From Thiotrichaceae bacterium (GTDB taxonomy: Bacteria; Pseudomonadota; Gammaproteobacteria; Beggiatoales; Beggiatoaceae): a DNA stretch of 64,000 nucleotides. The DNA lies in contig JADGDF010000004.1 in assembly GCA_016745055.1 (NCBI GenBank), forward strand, positions 1 through 64,000, in the 5' to 3' direction. Position numbers and translations under genes: made by a program. The notes beneath the pieces are model-generated. The model made no database searches. It was not told the DNA's origin and saw nothing but the letters and a program-made list of their open reading frames with translations. Of the stretch, positions 56,700 to 64,000 are shown piece by piece (position 1 is the first letter of the stretch; each line of letters opens with the position of its first letter).

Positions 56700-58640
56700 T
56701 TAACCCCAACCACCCCACCCATTATCCCGCTTAACAAGCTTCTTTTTAGGAGACGCCTGAACCTCAACAGGATCGCCCTTAATTTTTCTGCGATACCCCG
56801 CCTTAAAAGCCAAAAACAGATTACCCACAAGACAATCTAAGTAATGATTATTTCCGGCATGCACCCATTTCCCTGATTGACCGTCTTTCCATTCAGACGT
56901 AATCTGCTTGAAAAATTCATCTTCAGTGTCATGAGGAAAATACCACCGGCCAGGGGCGTTAGCGTCCCATCCGAGTCTGGCATAAACCTCTGTTTTGAAA
57001 AAATCAGTATCAACTTTCCATAGCTCAATACCAGCCCGTACATGACGACCAAAATCATTCACATCAATCAATGAATGAGTCCAAGGTTCATTCATAGGTC
57101 TAGGCGAACCTTTTGTGATTAGTAATTTAGAATGTTGACGTTTGAATTCATAGATGATATTGCGTGGTATTTTTTCAACTTCTCCCATTTCTTTAGCTCT
57201 CAGCGACTTGGAAGGGTTAAACCCTGAGTCAACGCCATAATGAGAAAGGTAGTAATTGCCATAACTCGCATTGTGGAGCTTGTCTAAATCATTCCAAACG
57301 GTCCAATCAAATGTGTCGCCATAAATCTCGCCGTAATCAATCACGTACATTTCAAGCCGTTCATCAACAAGCGACCATCCACACACCGTATATACAAGCC
57401 GATTCCCCTGTATGTCCGTGTAACAAGTTAACGCTTTAACCGCGTTAGGCACCTCTTTGCGAGCATAAGGTTCCGTGTAATTCTTTTTCAAATCCTCCCA
57501 TGACGGCCTTTCACCAGTACCACCGTCCAACTCGCCAAAGTTGGTATTGATCACGCCTTTTAAGCGCCCCAAATCCCCTGATAATTTAGCCCTCTGCAAG
57601 GTCAGTGCTCTATCCTGCCAACGGCTGTTAGGAAAAAGTGAGCATAACCCGCCCACATAAGAGGTGTAGCTAAATGCATTAGGTGGGTCGCCACACACCT
57701 TATCATTTTCAACCCATTGACCTGGTGCAATGGATTTTCCATGTTGAATCATGCTGCGTTGTTTTGACTTATCGTTTAACGCGCCACAATGAGGGCATAT
57801 TAACGCAGCTTCTTCATAGGCTTGCACAGATGTTGCGTTATCAGCAATATACAATAGCTTCATTTTTGGGGTGAAGTACGTATTGCAATGGGAGCAAGGA
57901 ATCATGAACTCATGTCGTGTACCTTCTTGCCATAGCGCCCAAATTTTAGACGTAATATTGCCAGGTTCCATCACATCCCAATGAATTAATCCAGTGTCAG
58001 GATGCTTGGAATCGGTGATGATGCCACCCGTAGGCGTACTGTTGCCAATTAGTTTGAAGTTTGGAAATGTAGCGCCACGTACCTTAGTCAGCTCCCAAGG
58101 CGAGCCTTCACCACTAATATTATCAGCGCGGTCAATTTCATCAAATAAAACAAAAGAAGAAGGAGTGCTAGCCACTTGTGATTTAGAACCAGCAAACGCA
58201 ACCCCTAAGCGCACACCGTTAATGTAATATTCTGATAATTTTGACTTACGATGGTCAATCGTATCCCATAGTTCAGGAATAGATTGGAACATCTTTGTGA
58301 GTCTATCTTTTGATATTTGATTGGCCATATCCTCTGTCGGAAAGAACACAAGCATAGAACGTGGGTTATGGCTTTGGATTTTCCCAATGATAATGAGAAG
58401 GGATTGGGTTTTTGAAACTTGCGAGCCGGTGCAGAATATAAATTCCTTGTATTTTGGCGATTCCACGGCTTGCGCCCAATCATACACCCATGGAGTAATA
58501 TCGGGATCATAAAGTCCACCAGTAGCAGACTCTTGAGGAAGTTTTATTTTTGTTTTGGCCCAGGAAACAAAATCAATCTTGGGAGGGGGAGATAGAATGG
58601 CTATCTCTTGTTTGGCTATCGATATAAGCCTGGAGTCCAT
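56700..58640 (-). CDS. Terminase large subunit, GpA (lambda A) family
   Basis: 646 residues, the normal size (PF05876). SWAKTKIKLPQESATGGLYDP (about 26-46), Walker A FCTGSQVSKTQ (69-79), Walker B VLFDEIDRAD (about 165), STPTGGIITDSKHPDTG, and a zinc knuckle CSHCNTYF...CPHC, then a C-terminal nuclease with DIQGNRLVYTVCGW. It cuts concatemers and pumps DNA into the prohead. The start overlaps the small subunit by 68 bp. Confidence 0.93.
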   Translation of the reverse strand: MDSRLISIAKQEIAILSPPPKIDFVSWAKTKIKLPQESATGGLYDPDITPWVYDWAQAVESPKYKEFIFCTGSQVSKTQSLLIIIGKIQSHNPRSMLVFFPTEDMANQISKDRLTKMFQSIPELWDTIDHRKSKLSEYYINGVRLGVAFAGSKSQVASTPSSFVLFDEIDRADNISGEGSPWELTKVRGATFPNFKLIGNSTPTGGIITDSKHPDTGLIHWDVMEPGNITSKIWALWQEGTRHEFMIPCSHCNTYFTPKMKLLYIADNATSVQAYEEAALICPHCGALNDKSKQRSMIQHGKSIAPGQWVENDKVCGDPPNAFSYTSYVGGLCSLFPNSRWQDRALTLQRAKLSGDLGRLKGVINTNFGELDGGTGERPSWEDLKKNYTEPYARKEVPNAVKALTCYTDIQGNRLVYTVCGWSLVDERLEMYVIDYGEIYGDTFDWTVWNDLDKLHNASYGNYYLSHYGVDSGFNPSKSLRAKEMGEVEKIPRNIIYEFKRQHSKLLITKGSPRPMNEPWTHSLIDVNDFGRHVRAGIELWKVDTDFFKTEVYARLGWDANAPGRWYFPHDTEDEFFKQITSEWKDGQSGKWVHAGNNHYLDCLVGNLFLAFKAGYRRKIKGDPVEVQASPKKKLVKRDNGWGGWG

Positions 58641-59112
58641 CTGCAGTTTTTTGTCTTAAATCGTGGCTGATTTGCTGTAAGAGTGGGTAAATAATGGCCT
58701 GATCAACATCAATGTGTAATTGATCATTTAGAAGTTCAGACAGTTTATTTACGTATTGAGCGGGGAAGGAATCAATGCCTTGATTTAATGCGGCATCACG
58801 GCCTAATGCATATTGTCTAATGTCATCAATGTGGAGAAATTGTTTGCGCTTGATGGCAAGCTCTAATTCTTTATCATCTGCAGTGGCCTTGCGTTCGCGA
58901 GCTTGTTGATGACGTAAATCAAACTTTTCTTCAGTGCTTTCTTCTTTATTAGAAAGGTATTTGTAGAGAATGGGCAAACATATTTCTAAGTCCCATTTTC
59001 CATGCCCTGTTTTACCGTTTTCAAAGCCAGCGTCTTTAGCTAGACTTCTAATCCAACGATCTGAGACGGCAAAGAGTTTGGAAAATTCTTTTGTGGTAAC
59101 TTCATAGGGCAT
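58573..59112 (-). CDS. Terminase small subunit, Nu1 family
   Basis: 179 residues. VTTKEFSKLFAVSDRWIRSLAKDAGF (5-30) is the Nu1-type winged helix-turn-helix that binds cos, followed by a coiled coil QQARERKATADDKELELAIKRKQFLHIDDI. It selects phage DNA for packaging with the large subunit. The pair Nu1-A in this order implies cos-type packaging. Confidence 0.85.
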   Translation of the reverse strand: MPYEVTTKEFSKLFAVSDRWIRSLAKDAGFENGKTGHGKWDLEICLPILYKYLSNKEESTEEKFDLRHQQARERKATADDKELELAIKRKQFLHIDDIRQYALGRDAALNQGIDSFPAQYVNKLSELLNDQLHIDVDQAIIYPLLQQISHDLRQKTADGLQAYIDSQTRDSHSISPSQD

Positions 59113-59427
59113 TATTTAGTTTGGAGATTGGATTACAATTTTCGTAAAATTATTTTACCAATATTTGAAAAAGCAGAAGTAAGCAAATTTATTATATATA
59201 AAAAACAAGGTTTTGTTTGCTCTCTTATTAAATAAATATATAAAATTAAGTAAATTTGTAAAAAAGTTATAGTTACTAAATATAATATAAAGAAAATAAT
59301 AAGACCAAAGACGTCAAGCGCATTTAACATAAAATTTTTATATCTTAAAAAAATAGACCTAATAGAGAGTTATAATTATAAGTACGTATGGATTTAGAGT
59401 CATTTATTTTTACGAATATTAATATCT

Positions 59428-59754
59428 TTACTCTTCTAATATGTAGCTTTTAATTTTGTCAACATAAAACTTAAAGGATTCATCTTTATAGGTAATAGAG
59501 AGTTTATCTAAAAGAGAATCTTTAGAAATGTAACCATATTTAACCATACCAGCAAATGCTTCTCTTAAGAAGGAAGAACTATAAGCTTGAATGCCGTCGT
59601 CAAGTATAATTATTAATTTTTCACCTTCCTTTAACAATTCAATTTTTGGCTTTAGATAATTCTCTCTAAATGCTTCTCCACTAGCATCGCCATCAGTTAG
59701 ATAGCGTCCAGCAGGTTCAAAAGAAAAGTCACGAGCAATGTTTAATACTTTCAT
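59428..59754 (-). CDS. DUF4325 (STAS-like) protein
   Basis: About 108 residues from the ATG at 59754 (MKVLNIARDFSFEPAGRYL); the reading extends to 59817 but those codons are in a dispersed repeat. FSFEPAGRYLTDGDASGEAFRENYLKPKIELLKEG, IIILDDGIQAYSSSFLREAFAGMVKYG match DUF4325, a small alpha/beta protein with STAS-like fold often encoded beside a signalling or ATPase partner. The partner is not obvious here. The gap 59113-59427 is very AT-rich; I see no supportable gene in it. Confidence 0.72.
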   Translation of the reverse strand: MKVLNIARDFSFEPAGRYLTDGDASGEAFRENYLKPKIELLKEGEKLIIILDDGIQAYSSSFLREAFAGMVKYGYISKDSLLDKLSITYKDESFKFYVDKIKSYILEE

Positions 59755-59762
59755 TTCTAAAT

Positions 59763-59850
59763 TCATTACGCAATGGAGTGCGCAGTTACTGTATTGAGAC
59801 TGGACAGGTCGGGGCAAACAAATTAGCGTTTCGCTTGAGTTTTGTAAAGA
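59763..59850 (+). repeat. Dispersed repeat, partial copy 3
   Basis: Diverged, truncated copy of the 209-bp repeat (37924, 62329): AGTGCGCAGTTACTGTATTG, GGTCGGGGCAAACAAATTAG, CGTTTCGCTTGAG. It lies at the 5' end of the DUF4325 gene. Confidence 0.7.
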
Positions 59851-60228
59851 TCAATTAATGTCTTTGTTAGCCATAAATTTATTATACATTTCATCAGATA
59901 TTTTAACTTCTGGGGGATTAATTGGGATACAAGGTGAAAAACATTCGTATTCAAAATAATCCCAACCTCTTTGTTCAGCATAATAATGCATATATTTTAA
60001 TTGTTTTTCAAACTTTTCACCCAAAGGGAATGTAGTGTCTAAAGCAAAATGCAAAAATTTCCCTATTTTGCCTTTATTTTCTAAAACAGGAATCTTTGAA
60101 TTGGCAAATTCTGTTTTTTTTCCATCCACATATAAGTTGTATTTTGCCATGTTTATTTTTTTAATGACTATGATGGTTAGTATTGCCGCTAGTGTCAACA
60201 ATGGACTTATCACTCGTAATATTTTCAT
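59851..60228 (-). CDS. Hypothetical protein, 125 aa (start uncertain)
   Basis: The likely start is MAKYNLYVDGKKTEF (60150), because the upstream part overlaps the gpV gene in another frame; otherwise a hydrophobic leader of 20 residues would be added. FLHFALDTTFPLGEKFEKQLKYMHYYAEQRGWDYFEYECFSPC is typical of small phage proteins of the tail-spike neighbourhood. Not recognised. Confidence 0.55.
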   Translation of the reverse strand: MKILRVISPLLTLAAILTIIVIKKINMAKYNLYVDGKKTEFANSKIPVLENKGKIGKFLHFALDTTFPLGEKFEKQLKYMHYYAEQRGWDYFEYECFSPCIPINPPEVKISDEMYNKFMANKDIN

Positions 60229-61444
60229 AAGAGCGCAATCCTTTAGTGACAGTCACAAACCCATCTAATAAAATTGAGGGTGCATGAAGTTGTATTGCAC
60301 TTCCCGCTGTGATTTTGGCCGTGTTACCAACATTAATTATAGCATTATTCCCAATGGTTGCGTTAGCGTTTTTGTTAACATGCATATTAACGCTTTGAGT
60401 ATCAAAATCATAAACCCAATAGGAACCATCAGCATACAATATTTCGTGCTTATGCGGACTATAATGATGATAGCGCATAATTGTACCACTGCTATAGATA
60501 ATTTCATCTAAGTGGTATTCTGGCGATTCCCTGTAAAAATATTTCTTTACCGACCCATCAGCAAACGTAGTCTTGCGTAAATGAGTTGTCTCGGCTTCAT
60601 TCCACTCGTATTCATCAATAAAACCATCTGGCCATGCCCATTTTTGATGATGCAGAGGCACTTTTTCATCATACCAATACTGATAGTCGCTACCATCAGC
60701 CATTATCCAATGATGGTAATGTGTTTGATTCTTTTCGTCCCACTCATACTCAAAAACAGCATTGTCAGGCCATTTGTAATGCCGTCTATGGATTTTTGTA
60801 TCTTCGTCCCAAAGAATCTCGTGGTCTAATTTATCAGCATAAAGCTTATGCTGCCAGTGACGTGGAGGAACCCCTGTTTTATCAGAATTTGTTTCTTTTT
60901 CACGAGGTGTTCTATCTTCCCGATCATCCAAAAACCAGTACTCAAATTTCGTACCATCGTGGAAAACTCGTAGGTGCCGATGCAAATAGCGGTCATACTC
61001 AACAAGATAGTCATCTTTATAACGAATCCTATGAACAGATTCTCGCCACGGTCTTTTGTCAGGTGATTGGTCATCAAACCCAATGGGAGGACGGTTTTCA
61101 TCAGTAACTAAAGCCCCTAAGACGAAAGAAAACTTGGGATTACCTTCGGGCGCTAAAACGACTACCCTTTCTCCTACCTCAAAAGCCCAATACTCATAAT
61201 CATTGTGCGCCCGTAAATGGATTTGTGGCATCCAATAAGGCTTATGATCACCTATTTTTACGCGATAAAGCGGCCCACGAAATAACCCATTTGCATCCTC
61301 ATTCGTATACCACTCAGCTTCATTGTCACCAGGCGCACCTTTTGAGTCGTAACGCGCCTCAACAATGACACCTTCACGTATCATATTAGTTGCTTTACGT
61401 GAGGCCTCCTGAGCATTGTAATCGCTTTGTTCTCGGTTATTCAC
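60161..61444 (-). CDS. V: Baseplate spike protein, P2 gpV-like, with DG repeats
   Basis: 427 residues, about twice P2 gpV. The N-terminal OB domain is standard (VDAR-like MIREGVIVEARYD, FEVGERVVVLAPEGNPKFSFVLGAL). The C-terminus (NATIGNNAIINVGNTAKITAGSAIQLHAPSILLDG) is a beta-helix needle, ending NTNHHSH with an H-x-H-type metal tip. Between them (about 140-370) lie about ten repeats with pattern H-x-x-W-x-D-G-x-x-x-E-Y-x-W/Y. The repeats contain many His, Trp, Tyr. The spike pierces the outer membrane. Confidence 0.85.
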   Translation of the reverse strand: MNNREQSDYNAQEASRKATNMIREGVIVEARYDSKGAPGDNEAEWYTNEDANGLFRGPLYRVKIGDHKPYWMPQIHLRAHNDYEYWAFEVGERVVVLAPEGNPKFSFVLGALVTDENRPPIGFDDQSPDKRPWRESVHRIRYKDDYLVEYDRYLHRHLRVFHDGTKFEYWFLDDREDRTPREKETNSDKTGVPPRHWQHKLYADKLDHEILWDEDTKIHRRHYKWPDNAVFEYEWDEKNQTHYHHWIMADGSDYQYWYDEKVPLHHQKWAWPDGFIDEYEWNEAETTHLRKTTFADGSVKKYFYRESPEYHLDEIIYSSGTIMRYHHYSPHKHEILYADGSYWVYDFDTQSVNMHVNKNANATIGNNAIINVGNTAKITAGSAIQLHAPSILLDGFVTVTKGLRSYENITSDKSIVDTSGNTNHHSH

Positions 61445-61896
61445 TGGCTAAATGCAGTCCTCTTTAAAACGTAGGCATACTGTCCACCATCACCAATTTT
61501 GAAATCCAAAACAGGAAAAAAACTATCTTGGCTGTTGGTTAAATGATACCCCATGCATTTAGCTGTAAAATCATAAACAATATCTCCCTCTACATAGTTA
61601 TTTGGATTTTCTGACTCTTTTAGCACAAGCGGGTTTTGTTTTAGCGCTAACAATATAGGTAGGGTGTCAATAAAAGGATCGTCTGTCCTTAAATGCACCT
61701 CCATTGTGGCTGCAAAAACAAGCAAAATCTCCCACTCATAATCCGCTAAACCAGGATGTGGCGTTATAATTGAAGTTTCAGGGAAGACAGGAATAAATTC
61801 TGTATTTCTCCAAATATCACCGTATACCTTTAAATTCAGGGAGTTAATACGTAGGGTAAGTTGGTCTGAAATGATTTTTGCGAGAGGGGTGTACAT
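61441..61896 (-). CDS. Putative tail completion protein, 151 aa
   Basis: The stop overlaps the gpV start by four bases (ATGA), so it is in the tail operon. A short helical N-terminus is followed by beta strands (ADYEWEILLVFAATMEVHLRTDD...TLPILLALK). In P2 the genes just before V are R and S (tail completion); position supports an R-like role, but I cannot see a family motif. Confidence 0.5.
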   Translation of the reverse strand: MYTPLAKIISDQLTLRINSLNLKVYGDIWRNTEFIPVFPETSIITPHPGLADYEWEILLVFAATMEVHLRTDDPFIDTLPILLALKQNPLVLKESENPNNYVEGDIVYDFTAKCMGYHLTNSQDSFFPVLDFKIGDGGQYAYVLKRTAFSQ

Positions 61897-62012
61897 TAAG
61901 AGAATTTGAAGTTATAAAAAATATTTTACTTATCATGTACGATAAGCAATAATTTGAATTGTAAATTATATTGGAGTGGGTATGACAAAAAAAATAATAA
62001 TGAGGAGCTGTT

Positions 62013-62204
62013 ATGGAAGATAAATTCAAACCAAAACTACAAGGATGTAGTTATTCTGCTTACTCAGAAACCAGGGGGCCTGACGGGCACCGCATTCAAT
62101 TTATATTTGATAGTGACACAGTAGCTTATGCTGATAAAAATCAAGCCTACCAGAGATGTCTTTGTCGATGCACTGACTTAAATAAACAGTACAAGTTTAT
62201 TTAA
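62013..62204 (+). CDS. Small cysteine-containing protein, 63 aa
   Basis: Good GAGGAG before ATG. MEDKFKPKLQGCSYSAYSET...YQRCLCRCTDLNKQYKFI: Cys12 and CLCRC near the C-terminus. Not recognised. Divergent from the gpV operon. Confidence 0.5.
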   Translation: MEDKFKPKLQGCSYSAYSETRGPDGHRIQFIFDSDTVAYADKNQAYQRCLCRCTDLNKQYKFI

Positions 62205-62328
62205 TGAACACAAAGAGGAAATGATGATAAAGGACTAGCCTTCGCTGCGAGGCATGGATGCCGAGTAGTCCGCGACTAGCTGTGCGCACAAAAATAGTAT
62301 AAAACAGTACGCAAGGGCGACAGTCCTT

Positions 62329-62537
62329 GATGTGCGTTTTTTGCTATTTTGGGGCTTCACCCCAGCGTCAAGTCATGGTGGAGTAGGCTGACGGAGTGCG
62401 TAGTGTAACGGAGTACGCAGTTGCCGTATCAAGACCGGACGTGTCGGGGCAAACAAACTAGCGTCTCGCTGAGAATTGAGTCGCTCTTAGGGATAGGACG
62501 TCCCGGGAGCGTCACGAAAACTCTGCGTGACACCGGC
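62329..62537 (+). repeat. Dispersed 209-bp repeat, copy 2
   Basis: Nearly identical to 37924-38132 (same orientation, 24.4 kb away). It has entered the 3' end of the following minus-strand gene, whose last 16 codons are read from the repeat. The short GC-rich piece before it (62222-62328) is not repeated in this window. Confidence 0.85.
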
Positions 62538-62894
62538 TCTTGCGTTAGTACCTGCTTTTCCTCCACGCAATCCGACATCAGATAAACCTGAAGATATAAA
62601 ATATCCAAGGTCATATTTTAACACACAATTAGAGTAGTCTAGCGCTTCCTTTAGCCAACTACTAGAATTTTTCAACAAGTTCAAAGTCATTTTTTTATCT
62701 TGCTTTCGGCAATAACGTTGTTTGTATTTAGTTTTCCTAAACCTTTTCCAGTTTCTTTCATGATGCCACCGTGGGCTATACTCTTGTTTATTTGAAAAAT
62801 GCTTATGCATTAGCCACGTGTTATAAGGAATCTGTTTTCTTTTAGAGCGAGTTAACTCTGGATAATCTTGACAGATTTCGTGAAAAAATCTCAT
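62487..62894 (-). CDS. Hypothetical basic protein, C-terminus from repeat
   Basis: 135 codons. RFFHEICQDYPELTRSKRKQIPYNTWL and a very basic middle (RNWKRFRKTKYKQRYCRKQDKK). The end AGVTQSFRDAPGTSYP comes from the dispersed repeat, so the original C-terminus is lost. It overlaps the ATPase remnant upstream (TAATG). Confidence 0.5.
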   Translation of the reverse strand: MRFFHEICQDYPELTRSKRKQIPYNTWLMHKHFSNKQEYSPRWHHERNWKRFRKTKYKQRYCRKQDKKMTLNLLKNSSSWLKEALDYSNCVLKYDLGYFISSGLSDVGLRGGKAGTNARAGVTQSFRDAPGTSYP

Positions 62895-63236
62895 TAGTGC
62901 AAAATATCTGTTATTTTAACAACCTTATCTTTCCAACCACGAGAAAATGCAGCTGGTGAGTGCGTTACAATAATTAATTTAGAGTTAGGGGCTAACTTTT
63001 GAATACCCTTAATTAAACATAGTTGCCATTTCATACTAAAAGAAAGGTCACTATCCGATGGGGTAAGAAAATGAACAGATTTTAGAGCTGACTCTCTTGA
63101 ATTTTATTTAATAAAAGAGACTTACCTGTTCCATTATCCCCAATAATAATATTAACTTTGTGGTCGGGATACCATTTTAAGTCTTTGTTTCCAAAAAAGT
63201 TTTTAGCTTCCGCAAGAGAAAGTTGATTGTTATACT
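62894..63236 (-). pseudogene. Remnant of an ABC/AAA-type ATPase gene
   Basis: First part: KNFFGNKDLKWYPDHKVNIIIGDNGTGKSLLLNKIQ with a Walker A (GDNGTGKS), then a stop. Second part in another frame: HFLTPSDSDLSFSMKWQLCLIKGI...LAPNSKLIIVTHSPAAFS, the D-loop/H-loop end of the same ATPase class (AAA_21-like). The middle of several hundred bases including signature and Walker B is missing, and no start is present. A deleted gene, perhaps of an anti-phage or SMC-like protein. The gap 63237-63382 is AT-rich without features. Confidence 0.7.
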
Positions 63237-63382
63237 AAAAACATAATTAAAATCAAATTTTTCAACATTATTTATGAAATAAAAACATGGTAATATGCAA
63301 AAAACAAAGGATGTTAGAGGTAGTTTGGCTTGATAATGAGGTTAGCTTGCTTTTGAATAAAGTTTATTTGACCATAAAATAA

Positions 63383-64000
63383 TTAGACGTTACACTTATC
63401 TGTAGCCTTTTTCCAACTACCTTTACAAAACACAAGGATATTTTGGTGAGTTTTTACAAACTTTCTGCCACCAATAAATTGTCTTGTAACTCTAATAGCA
63501 CCACTGCCTACGTTAGTAACTAAAATCCCTTCGTTATATAGCTTCGCCCCCGTTTGTTCAAAGCCATCAATTGTTTGACTTACAAAATTCCTGTAAAAAC
63601 CTTTCTTATCCCGAAAATCACCGACTACGAAACAAGCAAAGGAATCAGGCTTTAACTTTTTCACACACTTAAAAATTATTCGCTTATAAGCCGCGATAAA
63701 AGCATGGTAATCCATTGTGCTCAAATCTTGAGGTAAATCACTGTACCTTTCCAAGTTCCCGTAAGGAGGGCATGAAAAAATAAAATCAGCTTCAGGCGCG
63801 TTTTCAATTTCACTCATGCTGTCACCACAAACCCATTTTGGCATAATAGGGAGGGTAATTTTGTGAGATTGTTTATTATTAGAATCTATTTGTTCTTCCC
63901 TTAAATCACAGCCCCAATATTTACGCTCTAACATTCCAGCGACTATCCCACGAACACTACCACCTGAAAATGGGTCAACAATTTGTCCGTTTGTGGGGCA
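63383..64000 (-). CDS. DNA methyltransferase (N4/N6 type), partial at right edge
   Basis: The frame is open to the window end, so the start lies outside; 205 codons are visible. AdoMet motif VDPFSGGSVRGIVAGML comes first and is followed by catalytic motif IV FSCPPYGNLERY, then SFACFVVGDFRDKKG. The order and CPPYG suggest an N4-cytosine or N6-adenine methyltransferase. The first in-window ATG (63934) is internal. It adds a further modification enzyme besides Dam and Dcm. Confidence 0.85.
   Translation of the reverse strand, partial: CPTNGQIVDPFSGGSVRGIVAGMLERKYWGCDLREEQIDSNNKQSHKITLPIMPKWVCGDSMSEIENAPEADFIFSCPPYGNLERYSDLPQDLSTMDYHAFIAAYKRIIFKCVKKLKPDSFACFVVGDFRDKKGFYRNFVSQTIDGFEQTGAKLYNEGILVTNVGSGAIRVTRQFIGGRKFVKTHQNILVFCKGSWKKATDKCNV

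Noticed and set aside
59133-59330. 65-aa minus-strand hydrophobic reading
   Set aside because: It lies in very AT-rich DNA that yields Ile/Leu/Tyr-rich readings by composition alone; no Shine-Dalgarno and no known relative.

Overview
This 64 kb window reads as a temperate, P2-like contractile-tailed phage or prophage with lambda-type DNA packaging. It is AT-rich and littered with gene remnants. The tail genes are clear P2 relatives: U, X and D on the minus strand; W, J, I, fibres, sheath FI, tube FII, E/E' and a 2003-residue tape measure on the plus strand; a V spike near 61 kb. The head and packaging genes are lambda-type: Nu1-like and GpA-like terminase, gpW-like joiner, gpB-like portal and an S49 protease. 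Short palindromes of the type TTCCCACGC...GCGTGGGAA recur between accessory genes. I associate these with the genomes of large sulfur bacteria (Beggiatoaceae/Thiotrichales), so a gammaproteobacterial host of that kind is a plausible inference, not a proof.

Layout. At 1-7.7 kb (minus) lie the protease (cut by the window edge), portal, head joiner, two unknowns, an RNA ligase, a membrane-anchored protein, baseplate hub gpD, a small Dcm methyltransferase, gpX and gpU. A 26-bp perfect palindrome separates them from the divergent plus-strand tail operon at 7.9-26.4 kb, which is interrupted by four tRNA genes (Tyr, Ser, Ser, Phe). At 26.4-32 kb (minus) there is a degraded island: oversized tRNA-like elements, tRNA-Glu, a TnpB fragment, a structured RNA, Dam plus a broken Dam copy, and ASCH-domain genes each followed by a truncated DUF5131 start. 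At 32.1-35.5 kb are a tyrosine recombinase, an array of thirteen 13-bp repeats, a DUF3164 protein, a ribbon-helix-helix protein and an M50 site-2 protease. At 35.7-45.4 kb (minus) are replication and accessory genes: SSB, a large primase-helicase and small unknowns. At 45.4-50.5 kb are a probable small RNA, the second copy of the structured RNA, small membrane proteins, a tail completion protein and a repressor with its divergent promoter. At 50.8-55.3 kb is a lysis-like cassette (two-domain lysin, membrane proteins) followed by a tandem array of one small gene. At 55.7-56.7 kb is a small operon ending in a GC-rich gene that carries an integron attC-like site. At 56.7-62 kb (minus) are terminase, a DUF4325 protein, the gpV spike and a tail protein. 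At 62-64 kb are a dispersed repeat, a broken ATPase and a DNA methyltransferase that runs off the right edge.

How it works together: terminase packages DNA through the portal; the P2-like hub, spike, wedge, tube and sheath form the injection machine; SSB and the primase-helicase replicate the DNA; the recombinase and repressor suggest lysogeny; the two-domain lysin degrades the wall. Several methyltransferases probably protect the DNA from restriction. Terminase lies about 55 kb from the portal within this window, which is unusual for lambda-type head modules.

The points I find most unusual are a structured RNA present twice with covarying helices, a Dcm gene whose conserved C-terminal motifs are split over two overlapping frames, an attC-like cassette next to terminase, a 13-bp-phased repeat array, a phage-borne RseP-like protease, and a gpV spike enlarged by histidine-rich DG repeats.
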